In this document: positions 1 to 11,800 of the stretch, piece by piece
Numbering within the stretch: position 1 is the first letter of the stretch
Layout: each line of letters starts with the position of its first letter
The notes under the pieces: generated by a model
Database searches by the model: none
The model's input: only the letters and a program-made list of their open reading frames with translations
What the model was told of the DNA's origin: nothing
Origin: Costus lasius
Taxonomy: Eukaryota > Streptophyta > Magnoliopsida > Zingiberales > Costaceae
NCBI GenBank assembly: GCA_027563935.2
Contig: CM050454.1
Span: 22,317,501-22,381,500 of the forward strand
DNA: 64,000 nt
Reading direction: 5' to 3'
Position numbers and translations under genes: made by a program

Positions 1-1192
1 TAGAAATATAAATACAACTAATACTAGGAAATAATCTACAACTATCTATCTACTTATTGATCCGCTAGCGATGGACCTGCATCAGGCAATGAAACAAAAT
101 AACAAAAACAGGGTTTGTTAGCCAAAAAGGCTAAGTAGGGAATAAACATATAGTGCATGATCTACAAGATATAAAATGTCTCATACCATCCAATGTCTCC
201 TAACATGATGTAGCTAAACATGTACTTTATTTACTCATGCTTATATATGAACACACTAATGCAAACACTGAGTTGCGGTATAACCTATCCCAAAGGACAC
301 ATACTCATACCTAAGTGGTCCCTAGTGTCAAATTAATACACTAGGAATGACTACTTATCAATAGCCTATGAGTACTATGTCCAATACTCTACCATACCCC
401 AGTAATAATAACACATTTGTACGATATTATTGACCGATAATCTCATAGTCTGTTAAGTTGCCCTCCATAGAACTATAAACTTGGGCCAATTAACACCGGC
501 CGACTGGCTCGCCCCACTCCCGCTAGTACAACCCTCAAAAGTTAACACATTGTGTTAAATGACATACATGCACAGTAAATAAATACTAAATCCCAGTAAT
601 CCAAAATTAGATTTTCACATTATGCAGCAGACAAATATATATATCATTCATAATAATGCAACAATAGTATCAAAATCCAATGGAAAGAAAACAACAAAAT
701 AAAATCAATGAGTAAGGTGCTCCTAGTCAAGCGATAACACCAAACAATAAGATGCCTCCTAATCAAGCTGTAGGCACTATAATCAAAGTACAAGAAGGAT
801 CCCTACTTGATTACCATAGGTCTAATCCGTTTCGATCATTTGTCTAAGCAAGTCCCATTTGTCTGAGTCTATGGTCCTTACAATAATATAATTTTTAATA
901 CAAATTAATCTTTCAGTCTAGTACATATTATTATATATACCTTTATTTATTTATTTTAATTTATTTTCTCCTTGGGTCACTTTCATAATTAATTATTAAT
1001 ATATGTGTGGGTAATTTACTCTACTTTTCATTTGTAGTTATGCCGGTCTAGCTAGTTATTCCAAGTAAGCATTTACATAAAACTATAGACAAAGTCAGAT
1101 TTATTAATTAATATATGTATGCAAAAGGAAAAACACTAACCTCATCCACAACACGTGTGGACACACTAAATGTCAGGATCACACAGACATGA
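1..1192 (-). other. Unassigned AT-rich stretch, possibly a minus-strand LTR
   Basis: I find no coding region here. Read on the minus strand, the right part leads into a block with short GC-richer islands, around 480-540 and near 60-80, in otherwise AT-rich DNA. That texture resembles the long LTRs of plant Ty3/gypsy chromoviruses, but I can define neither end and see no second copy in the window. The right edge is where recognisable copia coding sequence begins abruptly. The LTR reading is inference only. Confidence 0.3.
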
Positions 1193-2776
1193 CTAACTTT
1201 ATTTGTTACATAAATCATAAAAGGATCAAACTGAGTGGTTCAATTAATACGTACCTTTGGCATTGTTGATTAGTCAATATAAACAAGAATCACATTGAAC
1301 AACTCCATGCAAATGGATTCTTAGATTCAACTTCCTTTGAGGAGTTTGATACTTGTGAGCCTTGTTTATTAGAGAAGATGACAAAAGCACCCTTCACCAA
1401 GTTAGGTGAGAGGGTGGGAGGTTTATTGGATCTCATACATAGTGATGTGTGTGGGCCATTCAGTAAACAAGCCAGAGGAGGGTACAACTACTTTATCACA
1501 TTTACTAATGACTTCATTTGATATTGTTATGTCTACTTGATGTGACATAAATCTGAATCTTTTGAGAAATTTAAGGAGTTTAGACATGAAGTAGAGAACT
1601 AGCTTGGTAGATCTATTAAGACTCTTCGATCAGATCGTAGTGGAGAATACTTGAGCAGAGAGTTCTTTGACTGTTTGAGAGAGTATGAGATCTTGTCCCA
1701 ACTCACTTCTCCTAGAACACCTGAATGAAATAGTGTGTCTAAGAAGAGGAATTGAACTTTTTTGGACATGGTTCGATGTATGATGAGTTAAGCAACTCTA
1801 TCTCCCTCGTTCTGGGGTCATGCACTTGAGACAACTTCTCTAATACTGAATAACGTTCTATCTAAGAGTGTTCCAAGATTCTATATGAGGTATGGAGTGG
1901 GAGACGACCGAATTTCTCTTTTATCAGAGTCTAGGGATGTGAGGCTTATGTCAAACATCAGGATTCTAGCAAGCTAGAACCCAGATATGATAAATGTGTA
2001 TTTATGGGGTATCATAAGGAAACAAAAGGATACTACTTCTATGTTCCCACTGAGAATAAAGTTTTTGTTCCTCGGGGTGCTATCTCTCTAGAGAAGGAAT
2101 TTCTCATGAAAGAAGTCAGTGGGAGGAAGTTTGACTTGAACGAGGTCCACATTCAACCACAAGACACTGAGTTAGAACCTAAATCACCTGCACCAGTTGT
2201 TGTGCAACTGGAGGCTTAAACACAGGTCCCACATAGGTCTGGGAGGATTCATCGTGCACCTAAGAGGTATGGGTCACTGTCGACCCAACACGACAGGATC
2301 TTCATCATTGAGAATGAACCCAGGACCTATGATGAGGCGATCGCTAGACCGGACTCTGGGAGATGGCTTGAGGCCATGAGATTTGAGATGGATTCCATGT
2401 CGGTTAACTAAGTCTGGGATTTGGTTGAGTTGCCTGATGGGATAAAACCTATAGGGTGTAAATGGGTCTTCAAAAGAAAGACTAACTTGGATGACAACAT
2501 AGTTACATATAAGGATAGACTTGTGGCTAAAGGATTCAAATAGGTCCACAGGGTGGACTATGATGAAATCTTCTTGCCAGTTGCCATGATCAAATCCATT
2601 TGAATCTTGTTTGCAATAGCTGTATATTATGATTATGAGATATGACAGATGGATGTTAAGATAATATTCCTTAATGGGAAACTCACAGAGGATGTGTATA
2701 TGACAACCTGCAGGTTTCATCAATCCTGTATAGGCCAATAAGGTCTGCAGGCTAAAGAAATCTTTGGTTTGATGAG
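1193..2776 (+). pseudogene. Ty1/copia fragment A: integrase to start of reverse transcriptase, decayed
   Basis: Remnant of a copia polyprotein that starts inside the GAG-pre-integrase segment and stops early in reverse transcriptase. Visible pieces are the CEPCL zinc-binding end near 1354, the integrase core with HSDVCGPF near 1440, a degraded RSDRSGEY around 1630, and the RT start reading KRKTNLDDN near 2475. It is colinear with copia C on the minus strand at 58800-60685 and with copia B at 17200-17822, so all three are one family. Many in-frame stops interrupt it, for example TGA at a CAGTGG-type site near 1726 and TAG for CAG near 1600. Both ends are truncated, and the right end abuts an inverted Athila LTR. 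It is non-functional. Confidence 0.85.
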
Positions 2777-3876
2777 TGTTGTACTCCGCAAGTGCACGGA
2801 TACTCGAAGTAATATTTAAGATATCGAACCACAGAGACCTCGTTGTTAATTACTAACTAATTGAGTTTTCACTAGCTAAGTGAATCGAGAATCGTGAAAA
2901 TAGCAATCGAACGGTGATTGGAGAAAATCAGAATGAGAGAATCGGGACTAGGGGTTCATTCATCTTAATATTTATGACTAGATATGATTAAAGATTCATC
3001 AATCTATTTTTGTTATGGTCAAGATATAATTCACTTGATAAACAAACAAACTCACTCTCGTGCAGTTAATTTACAAAGAACGATCCTCACTCTCGTGCAA
3101 GATCAATTCAATGCTAAATATAAGTGAACTTTGGTTAAAGAGATTAAGAATCACTCTCGTGCATTCCATATCAATACCAAGATCTCAAGTGAAACTAAGC
3201 ACTCTCGCACCTTAGTTTCACAGGTTTTACTTAAGGCTTTCTAATAATCTAACATCTATCTCTAGCATGTTTTCATGTCTGAAACAACAATAATTTCCAG
3301 GTCATAACATTAATAAGAAATAAACTTCTAAAACCTAAAGATAAGAGCACAACCAATCTCTTGCGATGGGTTCTTAATATAGATTCTAGGGTTCCAAGTT
3401 CTATGATATCATCTTCTCAGTCCATAGCATAAAACTCCAAAACATGTTAATGCATGATGCCAAAAATGATTAAAGGTATAAATCACTTAAGTAAAATAAC
3501 CATAGCAAAATATATTGATGTAAAAAAAGTTATCTAGTCATTGATAGATCAAGAGAATAACACCCCCATGTCCCAAGAGGAAATTAAGCTAGCATGACGA
3601 AAGATTCATAGCAAAACATAGTTTTTGAATGATTAGAGACAGTAAAGAAGGAGTAAGAATTACAAAATAGGGTTGCAACCCGAAATTGCTTTCACAGTCG
3701 CGATGAACAGTGTCACGAGTGTGTTTTTGCTTTGTTTCTCCTTCGATCGGTCTCTTCTCACTTTGAAACTTCTGTGGCGCATTCTTCTTCCTCAGGTGAA
3801 GCTTCTTTTCAAAAATCGTGGCCGGAGATGGTCTGTGCAGCGAACGGCGATGAACCCTAGCACGGCGGCGATATTA
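2777..3876 (-). repeat. Inverted LTR fragment, Athila-1 family
   Basis: The reverse complement of this block matches the 3' part of the Athila-1 5' LTR (about 5871-6971), at roughly 80-85% identity by eye. Shared landmarks are the terminal CCGCAAGTGCA block, the spaced CACTCTCGTGCA motifs near 3055-3200, and the GTTCGCTGCACAGACCA block near 3830-3850. The LTR terminus at 2777 starts with TG as expected for an inverted end. The other end stops at about 3876, inside the LTR, before the palindrome array would begin. It is diverged enough to be a separate insertion from Athila-1, later truncated. Confidence 0.85.
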
Positions 3877-4401
3877 TGATTGCGCCTATATTATGATCTC
3901 CTATATTATGATCTCCTTGCCGCCCCCTTCATGCATGCATGCGAAATTATCATTGATGTGAGCATGCTAAGGGGCGAGAGCAAGACATCCTTGGCACATC
4001 TTCTTCCATCAAGGCCGCAAGCAACAGTTTTCTTCCTCCTCTTGGTGCAAGATAAGGGCTTAGTGGCATCTCTCCTTCCTTTCCTTTCCTTGGCACATCC
4101 TTGCTTGTGGGTGGCACAACTGGTGAGGGAAGACTCCTAAGGCGTGGGTCTTCTTCTCGAGGCTAGCACCATGTGTGGAAGAAGAGAACTCGAGCATCTA
4201 CTGTGTGTGAGACTACAGAGGGTGAACACTTGAGTGCCTACATTAGCATCTCCTTGCATTGCTTTAAGGTATCATCTCTTACTCACCATGTCAATTCCTT
4301 TGCATGACATGATCTTTTGGGTTTTTGGGACTAGCCTATTTTGGGGATTGCTTCCACTGTACAAGTAATTAAAGTTTTAAAATTCTCAGGGTTTCCCAAT
4401 A
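3877..4401 (+). repeat. Copia B 5' LTR, 3' portion
   Basis: This matches the 3' half of the copia LTR family seen in reverse at 60904-62996: the shared run includes TTCTTCCATCAAGG, CCGAGGCTAGCACC-like and GGGTTTTTGGGACTAGCC blocks. It ends GGGTTTCCCAATA, where the solo LTR ends GGGTTTCCCAACA, so the terminal CA has become TA. A methionine-initiator primer site follows at once. The left part of the LTR is missing, replaced at 3876 by the inverted Athila LTR piece. Confidence 0.85.
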
Positions 4402-4402
4402 G

Positions 4403-4414
4403 TGGTATTAGAGC
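4403..4414 (+). other. Primer binding site, copia B (initiator Met tRNA)
   Basis: TGGTATTAGAGC lies one base after the LTR end. It differs by one base from TGGTATCAGAGC, the usual plant copia site complementary to the 3' end of initiator tRNA-Met. It fixes the LTR boundary and the plus orientation of copia B. Confidence 0.85.
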
Positions 4415-5045
4415 GAGGTTGCGAGACTCGAACAATGTTTAATGCTTTAATTGTGTGCTCACATGTCATATAATTTTTGAAAATTTGCATATGGTGCATG
4501 GTTTTTCTAAAGTAGGAAAATTTGTAGGTCTTTCGTTCCTAACCTCTCCTCCATCTCTCTAATTTTTTGGTTTATTCACATAAGTGATTGACCCTTTTGT
4601 AAGAGAATTAATTTCTCCCCATGCATGTAGAATAAACCTACTGTGTGAGACTTGTCAAGATTATACGGGGCATGGATTGGGTGATTGCCCTAATCTTGGC
4701 AAGTTAAGGATTGCAAGGGTAGGCGGCTAGCATGCTTGGAGCATGCATGCGCCACTTGTAGACTCCTAAGAGAAACGAAAAATCCTAGATTTATGAAGAG
4801 ATGTTGAGGTTGAAAGACATGTTTTAATGAAAAACTAAAATTCAGTTTTTATGTTTTTCATGAGTATATAGAAAAGCATGAGATGGATATCTTGTTCATG
4901 CATCGTGTTGTGGTCATAGTCAAGTCCCTTGTATGCCTGTGTTGTATTTGTGTGAGGTCTGCATGCCACTTTTTCTTTTTTGTTTTGTAAATGCACGAAG
5001 AAGATTAGAGGCGCATCCCTTTTGAAGCAAGATTCATTGGCACAT
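4415..5045 (+). other. Copia B untranslated leader, first part
   Basis: Non-coding leader between the primer site and gag, interrupted at 5045 by Athila-1. I see no open frame and no internal repeat other than short GCATGC runs near 4730-4755. It would continue at about 15299. Confidence 0.65.
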
Positions 5046-6971
5046 TGATGACTCTAAATTTCATAGTATTTTTCATACTTATTTAGTAGTTTTTTGAGCC
5101 ATGATCTTACTCTTTTGCTTTGTTTTTATACCTTTTTTATCATATACTTCGGAATCTACACCGTCTTTAGTTTTTGATCAATTTTAGGTAAAAAGGCATC
5201 ATTATCGCCGGTTTTCGAGCAATCTCAATGCATGAATGAGTTCTAACCATCAAGAGGAGTCTACCCATAAAATTTCAACTCAAAAGGGTTCTTCTAGCAA
5301 AAATACGGCACTGCCGTATTTTGGAACAAAAACGTCACGGTACCGTATTTCGCAAGGGACGTTTTGGGTGTAATACGGCATTGCCATATGAAACTGCACG
5401 CCACCGTATTATTCGGTGTTTTCAACCAGAAGGTTTCAGCCGAAATACGACACTGCCGTATAGAACTTCACGGTGCCGTATTTGTCAGCGTTTTCAATTA
5501 GAAGGTTTCAGCCGAAATACGGCACTACCGTATGATCTTACACAGTGCCGTATTACTCAACAATTTTGACCAGTGGGTTTCGGCAGGAATATGACACTGT
5601 CGTATATTCAGGCAACATTGTCACGGTACCGTATTGTTTGCTCAGATCTTGCAGAAAACAAAATACGGCACTGCTGTGATCAGATTACGGTACCGTATTT
5701 TGAAGCCCAGAACTTCGAGTTTTCCGCCGCAAAATTAAAAACGTGATTTCTCGAAACTTAGGGCACCAATTGAAGATCCAAAAAAAGGGGAAGATTCAAG
5801 ATAAGAAGGAGAAGAGTTGCGAAGCAAAAGGACCAATTTTTATCCACGATCGAGGGAGAATTCAAAGAAATCGTCGCCGCACTAGGGTTCATCACCGTTC
5901 GCTGCACAGACCACCTCCGACCACAATTTTTGAGAAGAAGCTTCGCCTGAGGAAGAAGAACACACCACAGAAGTTTCGGCTTGAAAGGAGATCAATCGAG
6001 GGAGGAATCATCAAAAACGTGCTCGCAACACTGTTCATCGCGAAGTCAAAGACAAATTACGGGCTGCGATTTACTTGTAGCCCTGTTTTGTAACTTTTAC
6101 TCCTTCCTTACTATCTCCAATCATACTAAAAATCATGTTTTGCTGTGATTCTTCCATCATGTTAGCTTAAATTCTTCTTGGGACAAGGGGGTGTTATTCT
6201 CTTGATATTTCAATGACTAGATAACTTTTCTCACATCAATATATCTCTGCTATGGTTATTTTACTCAAGTGATTTATTACCTTCAATCGCTTTTAGTATC
6301 ATGCTTTAACATGTTTTGGAGTTTTATGCTATGGACTGAGAAGATGATATCATAGAACTTGGAACCCTAGAATTTATTGTAAGAACTCATCGCAAGAGAT
6401 TGGTTGGGCTCTTATCTTTAGATTTAGAAGTTTATTTCTTGTTATTGACATGACCTAGAATTTATTGTTGTTACAGACATGATAACGTGCTAGAGATAGA
6501 CGTTAGATTGTTAGAAAGCCTTGAGTAAAACCTGTGAAACTAAGGCGCGAGAGTGCTTAGTTTTGCTTGAGATCTTGGTATTGAGATGGGATGCACGAGA
6601 GTGATCCTTAATCTCCTTAACCGAAATTCACTTATATTTAGCATTGAATTGATCTTGTGCGAGAGTGAGGATCGTTCTTTGCAAACTAATTGTGCGAGAG
6701 TGAGTTAGTTTGTTTGTTAAGTGAATATCTTTACCGTGACAGAGATAAATTGATGATTCTTTAATTTTATTTAGTTATGAATATCAAGTTGAATGAACCC
6801 CTAGTCCTAATTCTCTCATCCTGATCTACTTCAATTACAGTTCGATTGCTTTTTACACAATTCTCGATTCGCTTAGCTAGTGAAAACTCAATTAGTCGGT
6901 ACTTAACAACGAAGTCCCTGTGGTTCGATATCTTAATTATTACTTCGAGTATCCATGCACTTGCGGACACA
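5046..6971 (+). repeat. Athila-1 5' LTR
   Basis: This LTR is 1926 bp, starting TGATGACTCTAAATTT and ending TTGCGGACACA. The start recurs at 15283 after the internal region, and the end is fixed by the primer site nine bases on. Bases 5301-5701 hold a six-unit palindrome array. The right third contains repeated CACGAGAGTG / GCGAGAGTG motifs (6595-6705). Short open frames across it, for example 5743-6093, match nothing and are not counted as genes. Confidence 0.9.
5301..5701 (+). repeat. Six-unit palindrome array in the Athila-1 LTR
   Basis: Six units begin at about 5301, 5372, 5443, 5515, 5587 and 5661, a period near 72 bp. Each unit has an arm-loop palindrome (ACGGCACTGCCGT: six-base arms around one C), a spacer of about ten bases, and a second palindrome (ACGGTACCGT or ACGGTGCCGT). 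The flanking text of units (AAGGTTTCAGCCG-like) is also shared, so it arose by tandem duplication. Every half-site holds a CG. A second array of the same design lies at 11801-12235. Confidence 0.9.
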
Positions 6972-6980
6972 ATAAGTTTT

Positions 6981-7000
6981 TGGCACCGTTGCTGGGGACT
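6981..7000 (+). other. Primer binding site, Athila-1 (tRNA-Asp)
   Basis: TGGCACCGTTGCTGGGGACT closely matches the complement of the plant tRNA-Asp 3' end, TGGCGCCGTTGCCGGGGA, which Athila elements use. It has two transitions relative to the intact site at 19870, in keeping with an older copy. Confidence 0.9.
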
Positions 7001-7145
7001 TGGGTTTTGTTGTTATTGATATAATTGTTATTATCGCTAGACTAAGTTTTTATTTATTTTTGTTTTTATTTTTTTTCACTACTTTCTGTGATAGATTCTG
7101 ATTTCCTTTTAGCTCTACAAATTTTGAACTTTTCTAACCTTCTAC

Positions 7146-8789
7146 TTGTGTATGCACAGAAATCTTAGGTCAGGACCATTAGTTCCTCTTGACCCTGAAA
7201 TTAATAAAACACTTAGACTGTGCAGAAAGTTGAGATTTGCAGAAGGAAGAGAAGAAGAATCTATCATGGCAGAAAGAAGAACGCTTAGAGACTATGCAGC
7301 CCCAAATACACAAGGAATCCGTTCTAGTATCACTAGGCCTGCTATAGATGCAAACAACTTTAAGATCAAACCAGTGTTCTTATCGATGATTCAACAGAAT
7401 CAGTTTGGAGGATCTCCTTTGGAAGATCCAAACCAACGCTTATCTCTTTTCCTTGAATTTTGTGACACCATAAAGATTAATGGTGTATCTAACGATGCCC
7501 TTAGACTAAGACTGTTTCCTTTTTCTCTCAGGGACAGAGCAAAAGTCTGGCTTTATGCACATCCAACTGGAACATTCACTACTCGGGAGCGCTTATCAAA
7601 CGCCTTCTTGCAGAAGTACTTTCCTCCCAGTAAAATGATCCAATTGAGGAACCAAATCACGGGCTTTGCCCAGAGAGACGGAGAATCAATGAGTGAAGCA
7701 TGTGAGTGCTTTAATGAGCTCCAACGGAAGTGCCCCCACCATGGAGTGGAAAATTGGGTTTTAATTCAGACTTTCTATAATGGTTTGCTTTACAATACAC
7801 GCTTAACTGTTGATGCTACTGCAGGGGGAGCATTGATGAACAAGACTGTTGAAGATGCCCATGCCTTGATTGAGGAGATGGCGCTAAATCACAACCAATG
7901 GGCTTCAGAGAGAGGAGTGCTTTATCGGCCTTCTCATGGTAAGAACGATGGTGATGGTTGGCGCTCTCTTGCAGAAAAGGTAGATTCGTTATGTAACCGT
8001 TTTGATTCTTTCCAAATGCAAACCGCTTCTGTTTCTTCTGTTGTATGTGAAGTTTGTGGGAACAATGGACATTATGCTGAGGAATGCAAAGTTATAGTTG
8101 ACCAGGAGAGTGAGCAAGTTAATGCTGTGGGGGGTTACAACCAAGTTAGATCTAATGACCCTTACTCCAATACTTACAATCCTGGTTGGCGCAACCATCC
8201 TAACCTATCTTGGAAAAGTAACAATCAAACTAGTGGGCAAAATGATAATAGAGGGTATAAACAGAGATAGTCAAACCAGAATCAACCCCAAAAATCTAGT
8301 TTAGAAGAGATGTTTGAGAGATTCATGGGTAATCAGATGAGCAAAAATGATGAGATTACAGAAACCCTTAAGCAGATAAACTCTAGGTTGGATGGTGTTG
8401 TTGCTCATAACAAGATGTTAGAAACTCAGATAGCACAACAGGCTAATATACCTTATAGACCCCCTGGGAAGTTACCTGCAAAACCTGAACCAAATCCCAG
8501 GGAACATTGTAATGCCATCATGACTAGGAGTGGTAGACAGTTAGAAGATCCAAGGGGACCCTTAGATGATGAAGAGGATGAGCCTAATGTTATGCCTAGT
8601 GAGGAACCTGTTTTGGGACCACAGCCCACACAAGTGCAGCCCCTTCCTAATTCTTCTCCTTCTGAAGAGAATGGGTCTTCACAGAAAGGTGACTTACCTT
8701 GTGAGGTTGAGGTACCCAGACCTAGATATGAGTTTTACCTGATAACCTTAGATATGAGTTTCTTGGTCCCAACTCCACCTACCCTATGA
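7146..8789 (+). pseudogene. gag: Athila-1 gag
   Basis: Capsid/nucleocapsid polyprotein of about 547 codons in one frame. The N-terminal part aligns with Athila-2 gag (shared NNFKIKPV, MIQQNQFGGSP, DPNQRLSLFLEFCD). The retrotransposon gag core runs through LRLRLFPFSLRDRAKVWLY and AFLQKYFPPSKM. A single CCHC zinc knuckle (CEVCGNNGHYAEEC) lies near residue 300. One in-frame TAG (8268-8270) breaks it. The frame then runs through a Pro/Glu-rich tail and ends where protease should begin, reading PRPRYEF before the junction. The start is not certain because the first ATG (7146) lies a little upstream of the aligned part. It would package element RNA in cytoplasmic particles. Confidence 0.85.
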
Positions 8790-11639
8790 TTGTAGATGCT
8801 CAATTAGATGCCAGGGAAACTAATCTTCTCTTGAAGGAACTGAGAACTCATAGAAAGGTAATTGGGTACACCATTGATGACTTGAAAGGGATTAACCCTT
8901 CCTTTTGTATGCACAGGATTCACATGGAGGATGAGCACAAGCCGCATGTAGACTTTCAGAGAAGACTCAATCTGTCCATGAAGGAAGTGGTGAAGAAGGA
9001 AGAACTAAAATTGCTAGATGCAGATATTATCTACCCTATTTCAGATAGTAAGTGAGTAAGCCCTATACACTGTGTTCCAAAAAAGTGAGGTGTCACTGTA
9101 ATGAAAAATAAGGACAATGAGTTGATACCTGTTAGAACTGTCACTAGTTGGCGTATGTGTATTGATTATAGAAAATTAAATACTGCCACTAGGAAGGATC
9201 ATTTTCCCTTGCCCTTCATTGATCAAATGGTTGAGAGACTAGCTAAACACTGATACTTTTGTTTTCTCGATGGGTATTCCGGTTTTTTTTCAGATTCCCA
9301 TCCATCCTGATGATCAGGATAAGACCACCTTCACGTGTCTATATGACACTTTTGCTTATAGAAGAATGCCCTTTGGTTTATGCAATGCACCTACCACTTT
9401 TCAGAGGTGCATGATGGCAATTTTTTCTGAATTTATTGAAGACTTCATGGATGTCTTTATGGATGATTTTTCAGTTTATGGTCTTTCCTTTGATGACTGT
9501 TTGGCTAATCTCTCTAGAGTTTTGCAGAGATGCGAAGAGACTAACCTTGTCTTGAACTGGGAAAAGTGTCACTTTATGGTTAGAGAGGGGATCGTTTTGG
9601 GCCATCTTGTTTCAGAGAGAGGAATTGAAGTGGACAAGGCCAAGATAGAAGTGATTGAGAAGTTGGCACCACCTACCACTGTCAAGGAAATCAGGAGCTT
9701 CTTGGGACATGCAGGGTTTTACAGGAGGTTCATCAGGGACTTCTCTAAACTTGCTAAACCTTTAATAGATTTACTTTGTAAAGATACCAAATTCTGCTTT
9801 GATGAGAAATGTCTATTTGCTTTTCAGGAATTAAAGAAGGCCTTGACATCAGCACCGATCATGCAGCCACCTGACTGGGAGTTACCTTTCGAGCTTATGT
9901 GTGATGCCAGTGACTTTGCAGTAGGAGCAGTTCTAGGGCAAAGGAAGGACAAGAAGCCTTATGTGATCTCCTATGCCAGTAAAGCTTTAGATGAAACACA
10001 GAGAAACTACACCACCACTGAGATGGAGTTGTTAGCCATAGTTTTTGCATTTGACAAATTCAGATCTTACTTGATAAATTCAAAAATAATAGTATACACC
10101 GATCATGCTGCAGTTAAATATTTGATGCAGAAGAAGGACAGTAAGCCAAGGTTGTTGAGATGGATTTTGCTTCTACAAGAGTTTGGCCTAGAAATCAAGG
10201 ATAAGAAAGGCACTGAGAATTTAGTTGCAGACCACCTTTCAAGGATGATGGTTGAAGATACAAAATGTGACATTAATGATTCCTTTCCTGAGGAACAACT
10301 GATGAGAATTGAATAGATTAAGGCCCCTTGGTATGCAAATATTATAAATTATCTTGTTGCAAAAATATTTCCTATTGATTTGAATTACCAAGGCAAGAAA
10401 AGATTTTTAGCAGATGTTAAACACTATTTTTGGGATGAGCCTTATGTGTTCAAAAGATGTGCAGATGGAATATACAGGAGATGTATCCCCGAAGAGGAAA
10501 TGAAAGACATATTATCACAATGCCAGGGATCATCATATGGAGGGCATGCTAGTACTGAGAAGACAGTTTTTAAGGTATTACAATCTGGATTTTATTGGCC
10601 CACATTGTTTAAGGATGCAAGAAATTTTATAATGTCCTGTGATAATTGTCAAAGGATGGGGAACATAAATAAAAGGAATGAAATGCCATTGTCCACCATA
10701 CTTGAAGTTGAAATTTTTGATATTTGGGGTATTGATTTCATGGGACCTTTTTCATCATCTGGAGGAAATAATTATATACTCGTAGCGGTAGATTATGTTT
10801 CCAAGTGGGTAGAAGCCATTGCATCTCCTAGTAATGACTCTAAGGTTGTGGTGAAATTGTTTAAAAGAGTTATCTTCCCACGGTTTGGAGTACCGCGAGT
10901 GGTGATTAGTGATGGAGGATCCCACTTTATTGAACACAAGTTTTCAGCTTTACTTAGAAAATATGGGGTGAATCACAAAGTCGCAACACCTTATCATCCC
11001 CAAATAAGTGGACAAGTGAAGATATCTAATAGAGAAATTAAAGGGATATTGGAAAAGACAGTGTCAAGAACAAGGAAGGACTGGGCTCTTAAGCTTGATG
11101 ATGCACTTTGGGCATACCGGACTGCTTTCAAGACACCAATAGGTATGTCACCATTTCAATTGGTTTATGGCAAGTCATGTCACCTTCTTGTAGAACTCGA
11201 GCATAAGGCATTCTAGGCGATTAGAGCATTAAATTTCGTCTTGAAGAGTGCAAGTGAAAAGAGGAAACTGCAACTGAGTGAACTTGAAGAGATTAGACTC
11301 TCTGCTTATGAAAATGCAAAGATCTACAAGGAGAGAACCAAGAGATGGCATGATCGGCACATACTCAGAAAAGAATTTCAACCAGGTGACTTTGTTCTCT
11401 TGTTTAATTCTAGATTGAGACTTTTTCCTGGTAAATTGAAGTCTCGATGGTCTAGGCCTTTTTAGGTGAAGCAGACTTACCCGCACGGAGCTGTCGACAT
11501 ATGGAGTGAAGAGAAAGGAGTGTTCAAGGTTAATGGACAAAGATTGAAGGACTACTATCATGGAGAACAAATTGAAGAAGGGGAACATTATCTGCTTGAT
11601 GAGATACAAACAAATCCAAGTGTGAATGGGTCAAGATAA
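8747..11639 (+). pseudogene. pol: Athila-1 pol: reverse transcriptase, RNase H, integrase
   Basis: RT begins at the conserved RYEFLGPNSTYP (8750) in a different frame from gag. It continues through VDAQLDARETNLLLKEL and CIDYRKLN, with TGA stops at 9053, 9086 and 9251. One extra T in a run of eight (9283-9290) shifts frame. Then come [22 protein letters not shown] and the catalytic [10 protein letters not shown] (FMDD intact). RNase H follows with [14 protein letters not shown] and [10 protein letters not shown]. Integrase has the CDNCQR zinc end and a D-D-E core ([24 protein letters not shown]). Further TAG stops at 10314, 11214 and 11463 each fit CAG or TGG changed by one transition. The end at 11639 is a TAA after DEIQTNPSVNGSR. 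Protease is absent. Confidence 0.9.
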
Positions 11640-11652
11640 GGACCATTAAATT

Positions 11653-11678
11653 AGCGCTTCTTGAGAGGCAACCCAAGC
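11653..11678 (+). repeat. Conserved post-integrase hairpin motif
   Basis: Just after pol comes an AGCGCTTC block followed by GAGAGGCAACCCAAGC. The same motif occurs at 22343-22367 in Athila-2, as AGCGCTTC then TGGGAGGCAACCCA, where TGGG and CCCA can pair as a small stem. I recall this block as typical of Athila-type elements at this position. Its function is unknown to me. Confidence 0.75.
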
Positions 11679-11800
11679 AAAACTTTTTCTTTTTCTTTGA
11701 TTTTGGTTTGTTTTTGCTTAGGTTTACTTTATTTAGAGTTAACCCTTCTTTTTCTAAATTTTTGTGATTTTTTTTTAGATTTTTTTGAATTTTGATTATA

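Noticed and set aside
5301..5701. Array of regular palindromic repeats read as a CRISPR array
   Set aside because: Units are degenerate, spacers are repeated and not unique, there are no cas genes, and the context is a plant LTR.
5321..6093. Open frames of 82 and 116 codons in the Athila-1 LTR
   Set aside because: They lie in the palindrome array and LTR leader, show no domain and no conservation in the inverted family LTR at 2777-3876.
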